Below are positions 34,740-43,789 of a stretch of DNA of 64,000 nucleotides, piece after piece. The notes under the pieces are model-generated. The model was not told the origin of the DNA. It searched no databases and saw nothing but the letters and a program-made list of their open reading frames with translations. The position numbers and the translations under genes were made by a program. Position 1 is the first letter of the stretch; every line of letters starts with the position of its first letter. The stretch is from Stappia sp. (GTDB lineage: Bacteria > Pseudomonadota > Alphaproteobacteria > Rhizobiales > Stappiaceae): contig PBLF01000017.1 in assembly GCA_002722295.1 (NCBI GenBank), positions 113,517 to 177,516 on the forward strand. Direction: 5' to 3'.

Positions 34740-35789
34740 ATGGTGGCGCTGAAGGCCGGCGAGGTCGAGCGCTTCGTCGCCGCGCCGCCGGCCGACGTGC
34801 CGCTGGTTCTCGTGTTCGGCCCCGATGTGGGCCTCGTGAGTGAGCGTGCGGCAACACTTGCCGCCGTTGCCTCGGGTGGTGTCGACGACCCGTTTTCCCT
34901 CGTCAAGCTCGATGGCGGCGATGTCGCCTCCGACCCGGCCCGTCTCATCGACGAGGCGATGACGGTGCCGCTGTTCGGCGGACGGCGGGTGGTCTGGGTG
35001 CGTGACGGTGCCGGGCGGAACCTGTCCCCGGCCGTCGAGCCGTTGCTGGGGCAGATCGACCCCGCCACCGCCTTTGTCGTGATCGAGGCCGGCGATCTGA
35101 AGAAGGGGACCGGCCTTCGCAAGAAGATCGAGGGAGACCGCCAGGCGGTCGCCATCGCCTGCTATGCGGATGCGGAACGCGATCTCGACCGGATGATCGA
35201 CCAGGAGGTCACCGGCGCGGGCCTGTCGATCTCGCGCGAGGCCCGCCAGGCGCTGCTCGGGCTGTTGGGCGCGGACCGGCTCGCGAGTCGGGGCGAGGTA
35301 CGCAAGCTTTGCCTTTATGCCCATGGCCGGGAGCGTATCGAGACGGCGGACGTGGAGGCCATCATCGGCGAGGCGTCCGCCTTCGCGGTGGACGAACTGA
35401 TCGACGCGACGGCGCTCGGACGCATCGACACGCTCGATCACGGGCTGGAGCGGCTCGAGGCGACGGGGCAGCGGCCGGACGTGATCGCGGGCGCCGCGTT
35501 GCGCCACTTCCAGTTTCTCGCGCGGGCGCGCGCGGTTGTCGACCGGGGTGTCTCGCCCTCGCAGGTGGTGGACGGCGCGAGGCCGCCGATCTTCTACAAG
35601 CGCAAGGACCTGGTCACGCGGCAGCTCGGCCTGTGGTCGAGCCCCGATCTGGCGCGGGCCGGTGAGCGGCTTGCAAGGGTCGTGGCAGATGCGCGCCAGT
35701 CGCCGGCCCTGTCCACGGCACTGGTCAGCGACGTTTTCCTGACCCTGGCGCGCGTGGCCCGCGCGCGGGGGCGTTCCGCGCGGCGCTGA
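34740..35789 (+). CDS. holA: DNA polymerase III subunit delta
   Basis: A 349-residue clamp-loader subunit that opens the beta sliding clamp. N-terminal sequence PLVLVFGPDVGLVSERA and the clamp-contact region VPLFGGRRVVWVRD are typical, followed by AAA+-like domain elements (FVVIEAGDLKKGTGLRK, GADRLASRGEVRKLCLYA) and the C-terminal collar helices. Length fits HolA (about 340). GGAG ten bases before the ATG at 34740 supports the start. The longer open frame upstream lies inside lptE and is a shadow. The stop lies three bases from that of the convergent RNA methyltransferase gene. Confidence 0.93.
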   Translation: MVALKAGEVERFVAAPPADVPLVLVFGPDVGLVSERAATLAAVASGGVDDPFSLVKLDGGDVASDPARLIDEAMTVPLFGGRRVVWVRDGAGRNLSPAVEPLLGQIDPATAFVVIEAGDLKKGTGLRKKIEGDRQAVAIACYADAERDLDRMIDQEVTGAGLSISREARQALLGLLGADRLASRGEVRKLCLYAHGRERIETADVEAIIGEASAFAVDELIDATALGRIDTLDHGLERLEATGQRPDVIAGAALRHFQFLARARAVVDRGVSPSQVVDGARPPIFYKRKDLVTRQLGLWSSPDLARAGERLARVVADARQSPALSTALVSDVFLTLARVARARGRSARR

Positions 35790-35792
35790 CGT

Positions 35793-36371
35793 TCAGGCCT
35801 TTGGCCCGGCGGCCTTGGCCTTGTCGGGATCGCTCACGGTCTTCTTTCCATGGCGCAGGATCGGGCCGCCATGCAGGTGCTTGGGACGCGTGGTGCGGGG
35901 CCCGACGCTGGAGATGGCACGTTCCGCATACTGGCCGTGCACCCGGTGCCGGTCGTAGAGGACGATGGCTCCGGCGATCGCGATGTTCAGGCAGAACTTC
36001 GTCGGGATCTTGATGATGTGCGCGCAGCGCGCCTGCATCTCTGGAGACAGGGAGCCGCGCTCGGGCCCGAGCACATAGGCGGCCTGCAGCGGGTGCATGA
36101 AGCTCGGCAGGTCCACGGCGTCATCCGTCAGTTCCACGCCGACGAGTTGGCAGCCGTGGGGGAGATCCATGGAGTCGATATCGGGCCAGTGGAAGAGCGG
36201 CAGATGGCCGGAGCTCTTGGAGGTATCGGACGGCGGCGCCTTGCGGATGCGGCTGTGCGCATCGATCGTGAAGAAGAAGTTCGCGCCGAAGGCGTGCGCC
36301 GAGCGCATCAGGTTGCCGAGGTTCATCGGCTTGGATATGCCTTCCGCGCCCACGGCGAAATAACCGCGCAT
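35793..36371 (-). CDS. TrmH/SpoU family RNA methyltransferase
   Basis: A 192-residue SPOUT enzyme consisting of the trefoil-knot domain only. Motif 1 is K-P-M-N-L-G-N-L-M-R-S-A-H-A-F-G (N and R catalytic), motif 2 is YVLGPERGSLS and motif 3 is KIPTKFCLNIAIAGAIVLYDRHR, where the usual SLNVS is CLNIA. A basic C-terminal tail of some 40 residues follows. Members 2'-O-methylate ribose in tRNA or rRNA; the short, TrmL-like size suggests a tRNA substrate but this is not proven. It is a single gene, and its stop is three bases from that of holA. Confidence 0.88.
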   Translation of the reverse strand: MRGYFAVGAEGISKPMNLGNLMRSAHAFGANFFFTIDAHSRIRKAPPSDTSKSSGHLPLFHWPDIDSMDLPHGCQLVGVELTDDAVDLPSFMHPLQAAYVLGPERGSLSPEMQARCAHIIKIPTKFCLNIAIAGAIVLYDRHRVHGQYAERAISSVGPRTTRPKHLHGGPILRHGKKTVSDPDKAKAAGPKA

Positions 36372-36561
36372 GTGTCCTGCCTTGTTTCGTGACGGATCGT
36401 GAAAGGGCGCGCACGGGCGCCTGCGGCGGGGATAGCGGTCCGTGGCGCCTCTGGCAAGTCACGCGACGTATAGTTACTTTTAACCATATCTCGGGTGTGC
36501 TACCGAATTCGTGCAAGGGTTGGGACGCCGGCCGGTCCGGTCGGCAGCTTGGGGGGACGAC

Positions 36562-37536
36562 GTGAAGGCGGTTCTTTGTGAACGTCTTGGCGGACCGGAA
36601 ACGCTCGTTATCGCCGAAATTGCTCGGCCGGAGCCCGGTCCCGGAGAGGTGCTGGTGAGCGTTGCCGCCGCCGCCCTCAATTTCTTCGACACGCTCATCA
36701 TCGAAGGCAGGTACCAGTTCCGTCCGGAGCTGCCGTTCTCGCCGGGCGCCGAGTTCGCGGGCACCGTCATTGCCGTTGGCGAGGGCGTGGAGCTGTTCGA
36801 ACCCGGAGACCGGGTGATGGGCTACGTGCGCTGGGGCGCGGTGCGCGAGGCGGTGATCGCCTCGGAAGACGACCTCGTTCCGGTGCCGGACGCGGTGCCG
36901 CTTGAAGCCGCCGCCGGTCTTTCTGTCACCTATGGCACCACGCTTCACGCCTATCGCGACCGTGCGGGGCTTGCGGAAGGCGAGACCGTGGCGGTGCTTG
37001 GCGCGTCCGGCGGTGTCGGCCTCGCGGCGGTGGAGGTCGCCAAGGCCATGGGCGCGCGGGTGATCGCCTGCGCCTCCAGCGCGGAAAAGCTGGCGCTCGC
37101 GCGTGAGCATGGCGCCGACGAGCTGGTGAACTACGACGAGGAAGACCTGAAGCTCAGGCTCAAGGAGCTGACCCATGGCGCCGGCGTCGATGTGGTCTAT
37201 GATCCGGTCGGCGGTCGCTACACGGAGCAGGCGCTCCGGGCGACCGGCTGGCGCGGGCGCTATCTCGTTGTCGGTTTCGCCGCCGGCGACATCCCGAAAC
37301 TGCCGCTCAATCTCGTCATGCTGAAGGGGTGCGACGTGCTGGGTGTGTTCTGGGGCGATGCCATCGTGCGCGAGCCGGACGAGCATCGCGACAGCATGGC
37401 CCAGCTCCTCGACTGGGTCGCGTCCGGCACAATCGTGCCGCATGTGGACGGGATCTATCCTCTGGAGGAGACGCCCTTGGCGCTCAGGCGCCTTGCCGAG
37501 CGCAAGGCCCGCGGCAAGGTGATCATCCGCCCCTGA
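36562..37536 (+). CDS. Zinc-independent NADPH:quinone oxidoreductase (MDR family)
   Basis: A 324-residue medium-chain dehydrogenase/reductase of the quinone reductase type. The N-terminal GroES-like domain has PGPGEVLVSVAAAALNFFDTLIIEGRYQ and PGAEFAGTVIAVGEGV but lacks the Cys/His ligands of zinc alcohol dehydrogenases. The NADPH motif is LGASGGVGLAAVEVAKAMGARVIA. These enzymes reduce quinones or enoyl compounds; the substrate is unknown. A GTG start at 36562 is preceded by GGGGGGA. Upstream at 36480 is TTAACCAT, a CtrA half-site look-alike without a proper partner. Confidence 0.9.
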   Translation: MKAVLCERLGGPETLVIAEIARPEPGPGEVLVSVAAAALNFFDTLIIEGRYQFRPELPFSPGAEFAGTVIAVGEGVELFEPGDRVMGYVRWGAVREAVIASEDDLVPVPDAVPLEAAAGLSVTYGTTLHAYRDRAGLAEGETVAVLGASGGVGLAAVEVAKAMGARVIACASSAEKLALAREHGADELVNYDEEDLKLRLKELTHGAGVDVVYDPVGGRYTEQALRATGWRGRYLVVGFAAGDIPKLPLNLVMLKGCDVLGVFWGDAIVREPDEHRDSMAQLLDWVASGTIVPHVDGIYPLEETPLALRRLAERKARGKVIIRP

Positions 37537-37577
37537 TCGCGCGGGGCGGATGGTCCGGCCTTGAGCGCTCGTTCGCC

Positions 37578-38393
37578 TCACGCCTCCAGGCGAACGATCA
37601 CCGGTGCGTGGTCCGAGGGCTTCTCCCAGCCACGCGCGTCGCGAAGCACGTCCATGCGCGTGACCGCGCCCGCGAGATCGGGCGTTGCCCAGACGTGGTC
37701 GAGGCGGCGGCCCTTGTCCGCGGCCGACCAGTCCTTCGCGCGGTAGCTCCACCAGGTGTAGAGCTTTTCGTCCGAAGGCACGAAGCGACGCATGACGTCC
37801 TCCAGCCCGGCTCCGCCGCGCACGGCTTCCAGCTTGTCGCACTCGATGGGCGTGTGGCTGACCACCTTGAGCAACTTCTTGTGCGACCACACGTCGTGCT
37901 CATACGGCGCGACATTGAGATCGCCGACGACGATCCGAGCGCCGTTTTCGTCTCCCAGGCGGGATTCCATCTCGTCGAGGAAGGCAAGCTTGTGGGCAAA
38001 CTTGTCGTTGATCTCCGGATCCGGCTCGTCACCGCCGGCGGGAACATAGAAGTTGTGCAGGGCGAAGCGGGACCCGGCGAACTCGATGCCCGTCGCGACG
38101 TGCCGGCTGTCGCCCTTGGCGCAATAGTCGACGCGATCCTCGTCGAGGAAGGGGCGACGGGAGATGGTCGCGACGCCGTGGTAGCCCTTCTGGCCGTTCA
38201 GCGCGATGTGCGAGTAGCCCAGCTTGGTCAGCGCGGAGAGCGGAAAGTTGCCATTCGGGCACTTGGTTTCCTGCAGGCAGATGACGTCGGGCGCGTGTTC
38301 GAGGATCAGCTTCTCGACGATCGGCAGGCGGAGCCGAACCGAGTTGATGTTCCAGGTGACGATCGTCAGGCGATCCTTGGGACTGTCGGTCAT
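37578..38393 (-). CDS. xth: Exodeoxyribonuclease III
   Basis: A 271-residue AP endonuclease/3'-exonuclease of base-excision repair. The metal-binding and catalytic blocks of the EEP fold are present: TWNINSVRLR (Asn), CLQETKCPNG (Glu), GDLNVAPYEHDVWSHKK (Asp and Asn), RRLDHVWATPDL and the final SDHAPVIV (Asp-His). Length matches E. coli Xth (268). The ATG at 38393 is the conserved start. It converges with the quinone oxidoreductase gene. The 272 bases upstream, before the lysozyme gene, hold two TTAA motifs but no clear promoter. Confidence 0.95.
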   Translation of the reverse strand: MTDSPKDRLTIVTWNINSVRLRLPIVEKLILEHAPDVICLQETKCPNGNFPLSALTKLGYSHIALNGQKGYHGVATISRRPFLDEDRVDYCAKGDSRHVATGIEFAGSRFALHNFYVPAGGDEPDPEINDKFAHKLAFLDEMESRLGDENGARIVVGDLNVAPYEHDVWSHKKLLKVVSHTPIECDKLEAVRGGAGLEDVMRRFVPSDEKLYTWWSYRAKDWSAADKGRRLDHVWATPDLAGAVTRMDVLRDARGWEKPSDHAPVIVRLEA

Positions 38394-38665
38394 GGGCCTC
38401 TCGCAGCGTGACTGAAATGGTGCCGATCACATGCCAGCAAAGCGCCGTTCGATGCAAGGTGGCGGCGCATGAGGTCCAATGGAGGTCCGCGATTCGTCCC
38501 TGCCGTTGCGTTATTCGACCTGTGCCCTAGGTTTTGGCGGGAACGGGGCAGGCGCATAGACCGTCCGTGACCGGGAGCGACTCACTCCCATTGGTAAGCG
38601 GTTCCTTAAGGGTTTGCCTTTAATTGTCCGGGTTCTGGTTGAGGGGCCCGGACCGAGAGAGAGTG

Positions 38666-39388
38666 ATGTCCACGCGCGTGTTGAGCCTGATCTGTGCCTT
38701 GTTGCTGTCCGCCTGCGCGGCATTCGAGTTTCCGGATCCGACGCCGGACGACTTCGCGATTCACGGCATCGACGTCTCCCGCTATCAGGGCGACATCGAC
38801 TGGCGGCGCGTGAAGCGCGCCGGCACGGAGTTCGCCTGGATCAAGGCGACCGAGGGCGGTGACTACGTCGATCCGAAGTTCATGGAGAACTGGAACCAAG
38901 CGCGCGCCGCCGGCGTTCCGCGCGGCGCCTATCACTTCTACTACTTCTGCCGTCCGGTGGAGGAGCAGATCTCCTGGTTCATCCAGAATGTGCCCGTCGA
39001 CCCGACCGCGCTGCCGCCGGTGCTGGACATGGAGTGGAACGCCCACTCCAAGACTTGCCGCGAGCGCCCGCCGCGCGACCAGGTCATCCGCGACATGCGC
39101 AAGTTCCTCGAGGCGGTCGAGGCGCACTACGGCAAGGAGCCGGTGATCTATTCCTCCGTGGATTTCCACCGGGATCGGCTGGTGGGCGCCAAGCACCACT
39201 ACGACTTCTGGCTCCGCTCGGTGGCGAGCCATCCGGACCGCAAGTACGAACGTCGCGGAAATTGGGTTTTCTGGCAGTATACGGCCACGGGCCGGGTCGA
39301 TGGCGTCGACGGGAACGTGGACCGCAACGTGTTCTATGGAACGCGCTCCCAGTGGCGGGACTGGCTCAAGGGCGAAGGGCGCGATTGA
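38666..39388 (+). CDS. GH25 family lysozyme, predicted lipoprotein
   Basis: A 240-residue glycoside hydrolase family 25 (Chalaropsis-type) muramidase. The N-terminus is a short lipoprotein signal with lipobox L-L-S-A-C and C17, so the mature enzyme should be membrane-anchored in the periplasm. The fold shows HGIDVSRYQGDIDWRRV, FAWIKATEGGDYVDP, the catalytic pair in VLDMEWN, and the late FWQYTATGRVDGVDGNVDRNVF block. It would cut peptidoglycan between MurNAc and GlcNAc. GAGAGAG leads into the ATG at 38666; a longer open frame would hide the signal peptide. Chromosomal, not phage-associated, as no phage genes are nearby. Confidence 0.9.
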   Translation: MSTRVLSLICALLLSACAAFEFPDPTPDDFAIHGIDVSRYQGDIDWRRVKRAGTEFAWIKATEGGDYVDPKFMENWNQARAAGVPRGAYHFYYFCRPVEEQISWFIQNVPVDPTALPPVLDMEWNAHSKTCRERPPRDQVIRDMRKFLEAVEAHYGKEPVIYSSVDFHRDRLVGAKHHYDFWLRSVASHPDRKYERRGNWVFWQYTATGRVDGVDGNVDRNVFYGTRSQWRDWLKGEGRD

Positions 39389-39441
39389 GCCGTGCCACAT
39401 CGCTCTTGTGAGGCTCGCGGCTTCATCGTAAGTCTCGAAGC

Positions 39442-39948
39442 ATGAGTCTCGCCCGGGATATGGAACTGCTGCGACAGGTGCCCTTGCTCTCCGAATTCCC
39501 GGATGAGCAGCTGCGCCTGCTCGCCTTCTCGGCCGAGAATGTCACCTACCGTGACGGAGAGATCCTGTTCAGCGCCGGAGAGCGCGCGGATGCGGGACTT
39601 GTCGTGGCAAGCGGCGCGATCACGCTGGAGCTTGAGGACGGATCGGCCAAGCCCGTGACCTTCGGTCCGGGCAGCCTGGTCGGCGAGACCGCGCTTCTGG
39701 TAGAGACCCGGCGTCCCGCGCGTGCCGTGGCCAGCGGGGCGAGCGAGGTCATCCGCATCCGTCGCGCGCTGTTCAAGCGCATGTTGCAGGAGTTTCCCGA
39801 CATAGCCCGCCGGCTGTTCGACGTGCGTGCGGCGGAGTTCCGCAACACGGTCGGCGCGCTTTCGCGTGTTGGCAACGTGCTCGAGCAGATCGACCGGGAA
39901 AGCGCGGAACTGCGCGCAAGCCTCCGGCGCGAGGCGCCGGAGGACTAG
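39442..39948 (+). CDS. Cyclic nucleotide-binding (cNMP/CAP-type) domain protein
   Basis: A 168-residue protein made of one CAP_ED-type domain: LLRQVPLLSEFPDEQLRLLAFSAE, a beta-roll with GEILFSAGERADAGLVVASGAI, and the phosphate-binding cassette FGPGSLVGETALLVETRRPARAVA. A C-terminal helical part follows with FKRMLQEFPDIARRLF, but there is no DNA-binding helix-turn-helix. It could be a regulatory ligand sensor or a stand-alone scaffold; the partner is unknown. Ligand (cAMP, cGMP or none) cannot be assigned. A perfect 10-bp GC hairpin (39921-39943) spans the last codons, just before the convergent ohr. Confidence 0.85.
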   Translation: MSLARDMELLRQVPLLSEFPDEQLRLLAFSAENVTYRDGEILFSAGERADAGLVVASGAITLELEDGSAKPVTFGPGSLVGETALLVETRRPARAVASGASEVIRIRRALFKRMLQEFPDIARRLFDVRAAEFRNTVGALSRVGNVLEQIDRESAELRASLRREAPED

Positions 39949-39972
39949 GTGCGCGAGACGCCCCGTGAGGTG

Positions 39973-40395
39973 TCAGGCCAGCTTCAGCTCGACAGGAATG
40001 TTGCCGCGTGTCGCATGGGAATAGGGGCACACGATGTGCGCCTTGTCGACGAGGCCGCGTGCGGTCTCGCCGTCCATTCCCGGCAGTGAAACGTTCAACG
40101 TCACCTCGATGCCGAAGCCGGTGCCGTCCTCGCGCGGACCGATGCCTACATCCGCCGTGATCGAGACGTCGGCGGGAAGGTCGATCTTCTCCTTGCCGGC
40201 CACGAACTTCATCGCACCGAGAAAGCAGGCCGAGTAGCCGGCGGCGAAAAGCTGCTCGGGGTTGGTGCCCTGGCCGCCGTCGCCGCCGAGTTCCTTCGGC
40301 GTGGAGAGCGTGATCTCGAGGCGGCCGTCGTCGGAACTGGCGTTGCCGGTGCGCCCGCCGGTGGCGGTGGCGTGTGCGGTGTAGAGAACGGACAT
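39973..40395 (-). CDS. ohr: Organic hydroperoxide resistance protein
   Basis: A 140-residue OsmC/Ohr thiol peroxidase that reduces fatty-acid and other organic hydroperoxides in the cytoplasm. The two active Cys are C57 (in [13 protein letters not shown]) and C123 (in [15 protein letters not shown]). The start [14 protein letters not shown] is characteristic, and the conserved Arg and Glu partners lie in G-R-T-G and P-E-Q-L. It is divergent from ohrR, and a promoter overlapped by the OhrR operator lies upstream, so expression should rise on oxidation of OhrR. Confidence 0.96.
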   Translation of the reverse strand: MSVLYTAHATATGGRTGNASSDDGRLEITLSTPKELGGDGGQGTNPEQLFAAGYSACFLGAMKFVAGKEKIDLPADVSITADVGIGPREDGTGFGIEVTLNVSLPGMDGETARGLVDKAHIVCPYSHATRGNIPVELKLA

Positions 40396-40469
40396 GAGTG
40401 ACTCCATTGCTGCGGTGATGCGACCGCGCCACGTCTCCCGGTGGAGACCGCGGCGGGCCGACTTCCACA

Positions 40470-40499
40470 TAGATAGTGTGCAATTAAATTGTGTGCAAT
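40470..40499 (-). promoter_or_regulatory. ohr promoter with OhrR operator
   Basis: On the minus strand TTGCAC (40498-40493) and TATCTA (40475-40470) are 17 bases apart. The spacer is filled with operator sequence: direct repeats GTGTGCAAT at plus-strand 40476-40484 and 40491-40499, and a palindrome CAATTAAATTG (40481-40491). The AATT-centred palindrome is like the OhrR boxes known from related bacteria. Bound repressor would cover both promoter hexamers. The ohrR promoter probably lies in the same stretch on the plus strand. Confidence 0.8.
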
Positions 40500-40581
40500 A
40501 TAAAATCCCGATATGCTTGACAGCACGGCGTACGGGAGCGAAGCAGGCTGCCTGACGGCGGGCCAACGGAGAATGGGCGAA

Positions 40582-41076
40582 ATGACGGAGCAAGGCGAAG
40601 ATCGGGACATCGACGGGGAGGAAGCCCTTTTCCTGTCGAACCAGCTTTGTTTCGCCCTGCACTCCACCACGCTCGCTCTCGGGCGGGTGTATCAGCGTGT
40701 GCTCGCGCCACTGGGACTGACCTACACCCAGTATCTGGCGATGCTGGTTCTCTGGGAGCGGGAAAGGGTTTCGGTGAAGGATCTTGGCGCGGCGCTGATC
40801 CTCGACAGCGGAACGCTGACGCCGCTCCTCAAGCGCCTGGAGCTGGCCGGTCTGGTGGAGCGTCGGCGGGACGAGGCGGACGAGCGTCGCGTGCTGGTGG
40901 CGCCCACCGCGCAAGGCTGGAGCCTGCGGCAACGGGCGCTGGAGGTGCCGCATCGCATCATGGAGGCCTGTGGCGGCGCGGGCGTCCCGCTTTCGCGGCT
41001 GAAGGGAGACCTCGAGGCGCTCAGGACCGCGCTGATTGCGGTTCCCGTCGCACCTGCATCCGGGGAGGGGGCCTGA
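40582..41076 (+). CDS. ohrR: MarR-family organic peroxide sensor OhrR
   Basis: A 164-residue repressor. The peroxide-sensing Cys is C23 in [14 protein letters not shown], the hallmark of OhrR. The winged helix follows ([54 protein letters not shown]). A second Cys in M-E-A-C could form the intersubunit disulfide of the two-Cys subclass. GGAGA at 40568-40572 fits the ATG at 40582; in-frame ATGs at 40513 and 40573 are alternatives. The 3' end overlaps msrQ antisense by 56 bases. The operator lies 80-110 bases upstream, so autoregulation is likely. Confidence 0.93.
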   Translation: MTEQGEDRDIDGEEALFLSNQLCFALHSTTLALGRVYQRVLAPLGLTYTQYLAMLVLWERERVSVKDLGAALILDSGTLTPLLKRLELAGLVERRRDEADERRVLVAPTAQGWSLRQRALEVPHRIMEACGGAGVPLSRLKGDLEALRTALIAVPVAPASGEGA

Positions 41077-41926
41077 ACCGGTCGACCAGCCTCGACACGG
41101 CGGCGAGCAGGGCAAATGCCATGGTCCCGCCGAAGATCCACCATGCGGGCCGGATCGAATAGCTGAAATCCAGGTTCGCGGCGAGGACGCGGTCTGCCGG
41201 CACGCCGGTTGCCAGCGCGTACCACAGATACTCGATACCCGCCGTCGCGAGGCCCGACACCACGGCAATGCCCGCGATCACGAGAGGCGAGGCGAGGGGC
41301 AGCCCCGCCCTTGTTGCGCCCCGGCACAGCATGAGGACCGTGAAGGCTCCGGCCATGAGCGTGGCCTCGCTCACATCCGCCTTCGACTGCATGAAGAAGT
41401 GCAGGCAGGCGAGTAGGGTCAGCGGATAGACGATCCGGTGCAGCCGGTGCCAGGCCGGCCCCATGCGACGGATCGCGCCGTCGGTCGATGTCGCGGAAAG
41501 CACGGCAAGGCCCGCGAGTGCCACGAAGCCGATGGCCAGATAGATCCGCAGGACGATCTCGCGCGCGATCACGACAAGATCGAAGCCCTGGTCGAGGGCG
41601 TAGAGGGCGAAATGGATCGCGGCATACCCTGCCGCCGCCAGACCGATCATGCGGCGCAGGGCGATGATCCGGCCCCAGCCGGTCATCCTGCGCAAGGGCG
41701 TGACAAGCAGCGAGAGAACGAGGAACCGGATCGCCCAGCTTCCGCTCTGGTGAATGGCCTCGGTCACCGGCTTCGCGCCGAGCGTTCCGGCGGCAAGACT
41801 TGCCGCGAGCCAGACGCCGGGCGCCAGCAGCAGGAGGAACACGCAAAGGCGCAAGGGGGAGAAACGCCCGTTGCGCTCCCGCCAGGGGGCGAGTGCGCCC
41901 AGTGTGCCCATGATCGCGGCCGTCAT
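41021..41926 (-). CDS. msrQ: MsrQ, heme-binding subunit of the periplasmic methionine sulfoxide reductase
   Basis: A 301-residue inner-membrane protein of the ferric reductase-like / MsrQ family with at least six hydrophobic helices. His residues in helices that should bind b-heme are present: [40 protein letters not shown]. The [21 protein letters not shown] and LRRMIGL segments are typical. MsrQ passes electrons to the molybdoenzyme MsrP, which repairs oxidised methionines in the periplasm. GGAG before ATG 41926 supports this start; the frame is open to 41971. msrP is not adjacent. The 3' end overlaps ohrR antisense. Confidence 0.9.
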   Translation of the reverse strand: MTAAIMGTLGALAPWRERNGRFSPLRLCVFLLLLAPGVWLAASLAAGTLGAKPVTEAIHQSGSWAIRFLVLSLLVTPLRRMTGWGRIIALRRMIGLAAAGYAAIHFALYALDQGFDLVVIAREIVLRIYLAIGFVALAGLAVLSATSTDGAIRRMGPAWHRLHRIVYPLTLLACLHFFMQSKADVSEATLMAGAFTVLMLCRGATRAGLPLASPLVIAGIAVVSGLATAGIEYLWYALATGVPADRVLAANLDFSYSIRPAWWIFGGTMAFALLAAVSRLVDRFRPPPRMQVRREPQSARS

Positions 41927-42034
41927 CTTCACTCCGTCGTTGCCCCGCACGGGCAAGACATAGGCGCGCACCGCGCGACTGTCTCCAAACGGCCGATCAA
42001 CCCTTGGTGAGATTGCGTGTGCAAGCCGCCACGC

Positions 42035-42064
42035 AAAAGAAAAAGGCCGGCGAAATCGCCGGCC
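42035..42064 (-). terminator. Intrinsic terminator after leuD
   Basis: On the minus strand GGCCGGCGA (42064-42056) pairs with TCGCCGGCC (42053-42045) around a two-base TT gap (so in effect a four-base loop), followed by a T-rich tract, TTTTTCTTTT (42044-42035). It ends the argC-leuD unit. Confidence 0.9.
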
Positions 42065-42073
42065 CTTGTTCCG

Positions 42074-42679
42074 TCACGCCCAGGGGCGGTTTTCGCCGAG
42101 CTTCTGCTCGTAGCCGTCGATCATCGGGGCCTTTTCCATGGTCAGGCCGATATCGTCGAGGCCGTTCAGCAGGCAGTGCTTGCGGAACGGATCGATGTCG
42201 AAGGTGATGACGCCGCCATCCGGTCCGTGGATCTCCTGGGCCTCGAGATCGACGGTGAGCGTCGCATTGGCGCCACGGCGCGCATCGTCCATCAGCTTCT
42301 CTAGATCGTCCTCAGAGACGACGATCGGCAGGATGCCGTTCTTGAAGCAGTTGTTGTAGAAGATGTCGGCGAAGCTGGTTGAAATCACGCAGCGCACGCC
42401 GAAATCAAGCAGTGCCCAAGGGGCGTGCTCGCGGCTGGAGCCGCAACCGAAGTTGTCGCCCGCGACGAGGATCTGCGCGTTGCGGTAGGCCGGCTGATTG
42501 AGAACGAAGTCGGGGTTCTCGGAGCCGTCGTCGAGCGTGCGCATCTCGTGGAACAGCGCGGTGCCGAGGCCCGTGCGCTTGATCGTCTTCAGGAACTGCT
42601 TCGGGATGATCATGTCCGTGTCGATGTTGATGAACGGCAGCGGCGCGGCAACACCCGTCAGCTTGTCGAATTTCTCCAT
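42074..42679 (-). CDS. leuD: 3-isopropylmalate dehydratase small subunit
   Basis: A 201-residue swivelling domain of isopropylmalate isomerase in leucine synthesis. The start [33 protein letters not shown] is standard, followed by the swivel motif [17 protein letters not shown] and the [12 protein letters not shown] segment. With LeuC it isomerises 2- to 3-isopropylmalate. leuC is not in the window. It follows argC after 32 bases on the minus strand, so the two may share a transcript that ends at the hairpin downstream. Confidence 0.97.
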   Translation of the reverse strand: MEKFDKLTGVAAPLPFINIDTDMIIPKQFLKTIKRTGLGTALFHEMRTLDDGSENPDFVLNQPAYRNAQILVAGDNFGCGSSREHAPWALLDFGVRCVISTSFADIFYNNCFKNGILPIVVSEDDLEKLMDDARRGANATLTVDLEAQEIHGPDGGVITFDIDPFRKHCLLNGLDDIGLTMEKAPMIDGYEQKLGENRPWA

Positions 42680-42711
42680 GTCTTTCCGGTCTCCTGCGGA
42701 CGTGAGGGCGC

Positions 42712-43662
42712 TCAGGCGGCGAGGCTTTCGGCCGCGTCGACGCCAAGCATCAGATTGAGGTTCTGGACGGCGGCGCCCGAAGCGCCCTTGCCGAGATTGT
42801 CGTAGACGGCGACCAGCACCGCCTGCGCGCGGTCCTGGCTGGCGAAGACGTGCAGCCGCATCCGGTTCGTGCCGTTGAAGGTCTCCGGGTCGAGCTCGGG
42901 AACGCGGTCGGCATGAACGAAGGGGGCCACGTCCACGAAGGAGCCCTTCATCGACGCATAGCGTTCGGTGAGGCAGGCGTGGATCTCCTCGCCGCTCGCC
43001 GCTCGCTCGAGTCCCTCCAGGCGCAGCGGAACCATCGTCACCATGCCCTGGGCGTAGTTGCCGACCGCCGGAACGAAGATCGGCGTCGACGACACGCCGG
43101 AATAGCGCGTCATCTCCGGCAGGTGCTTGTGACGGAAGCCGAGCGCATAGGGCAGGAAGGCCGGGTTCTGCGCGCCGTCTGCCTCATAGGTCTCGATAAG
43201 CTGCCGTCCGCCGCCGGAATAGCCGGAAATCGCGTTCACCGTGACCGGGAAGTCGGCCGGCAGAAGGCCGGCCTCGATCAGCGGACGCACGCAGGCGATC
43301 ACGCCCTGCGGATAGCAGCCGGGATTGCTCACGCGTCTGGACGCGGCGATACGGTCCGCCTGCTCCGGCGTCATTTCCGGAAAGCCGTAATCCCAGTCCG
43401 GGGCGGTCCGGTGTGCGCTGGAGGCGTCGATCACGCGGGTGGTCGCGTTCTCGATGAGCGAAACGCTCTCGCGGGCCGCGTCGTCCGGCAGGCACAGGAT
43501 CGCCACATCGGCGGCATTGAGCCGCTCGGCCCGTGCGCCGAGATCCTTGCGCAGCTCGGAGGGAACCGTGAGAAGCTCGATGTCGCGACGGCGGCCGAGG
43601 CGCTCGCGGATCTGCAGACCCGTCGTGCCGGCTTCGCCGTCGATGAACACTTTCGCGACCAT
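42712..43662 (-). CDS. argC: N-acetyl-gamma-glutamyl-phosphate reductase (type 2)
   Basis: A 316-residue NADPH enzyme of arginine synthesis. The N-terminal [17 protein letters not shown] is the short nucleotide-binding motif of the type 2 class, and C116 in [10 protein letters not shown] is the active-site Cys. [17 protein letters not shown] and FRHKHLPEM with the catalytic His follow. Type 2 proteins are about 310 residues versus 345 for type 1, which agrees. GGAG ten bases before ATG 43662 supports the start. It precedes leuD closely. Confidence 0.95.
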   Translation of the reverse strand: MVAKVFIDGEAGTTGLQIRERLGRRRDIELLTVPSELRKDLGARAERLNAADVAILCLPDDAARESVSLIENATTRVIDASSAHRTAPDWDYGFPEMTPEQADRIAASRRVSNPGCYPQGVIACVRPLIEAGLLPADFPVTVNAISGYSGGGRQLIETYEADGAQNPAFLPYALGFRHKHLPEMTRYSGVSSTPIFVPAVGNYAQGMVTMVPLRLEGLERAASGEEIHACLTERYASMKGSFVDVAPFVHADRVPELDPETFNGTNRMRLHVFASQDRAQAVLVAVYDNLGKGASGAAVQNLNLMLGVDAAESLAA

Positions 43663-43789
43663 GGCTCCATCTCCGAATTTCGTTAAAGGGCCGGGAATAC
43701 GCCCCGGCAAGGACCGCGTTCTACACCGAAGCGGCGGTCCTTGTCATGTCTCCCTTGCGGGACAGGGGGCTCCCGTCTTCGGCCGCCCG

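Noticed and set aside
36480..36487. TTAACCAT before the quinone oxidoreductase as a CtrA site
   Set aside because: Only one half-site matches; the partner position reads TATA and no TAGG element follows.
38606..38623. Two TTAA motifs before the lysozyme gene as a CtrA box
   Set aside because: They are ten bases apart, not seven, and no TAGG-type -10 element follows at the expected distance.
38666..39388. GH25 lysozyme as a prophage endolysin
   Set aside because: It carries a lipoprotein signal and no holin, tail or integrase genes are nearby.
39921..39943. 10-bp GC hairpin at the end of the cyclic-nucleotide-binding gene as a terminator
   Set aside because: It lies within the last codons and has no T-tract; it may only stabilise the transcript end.
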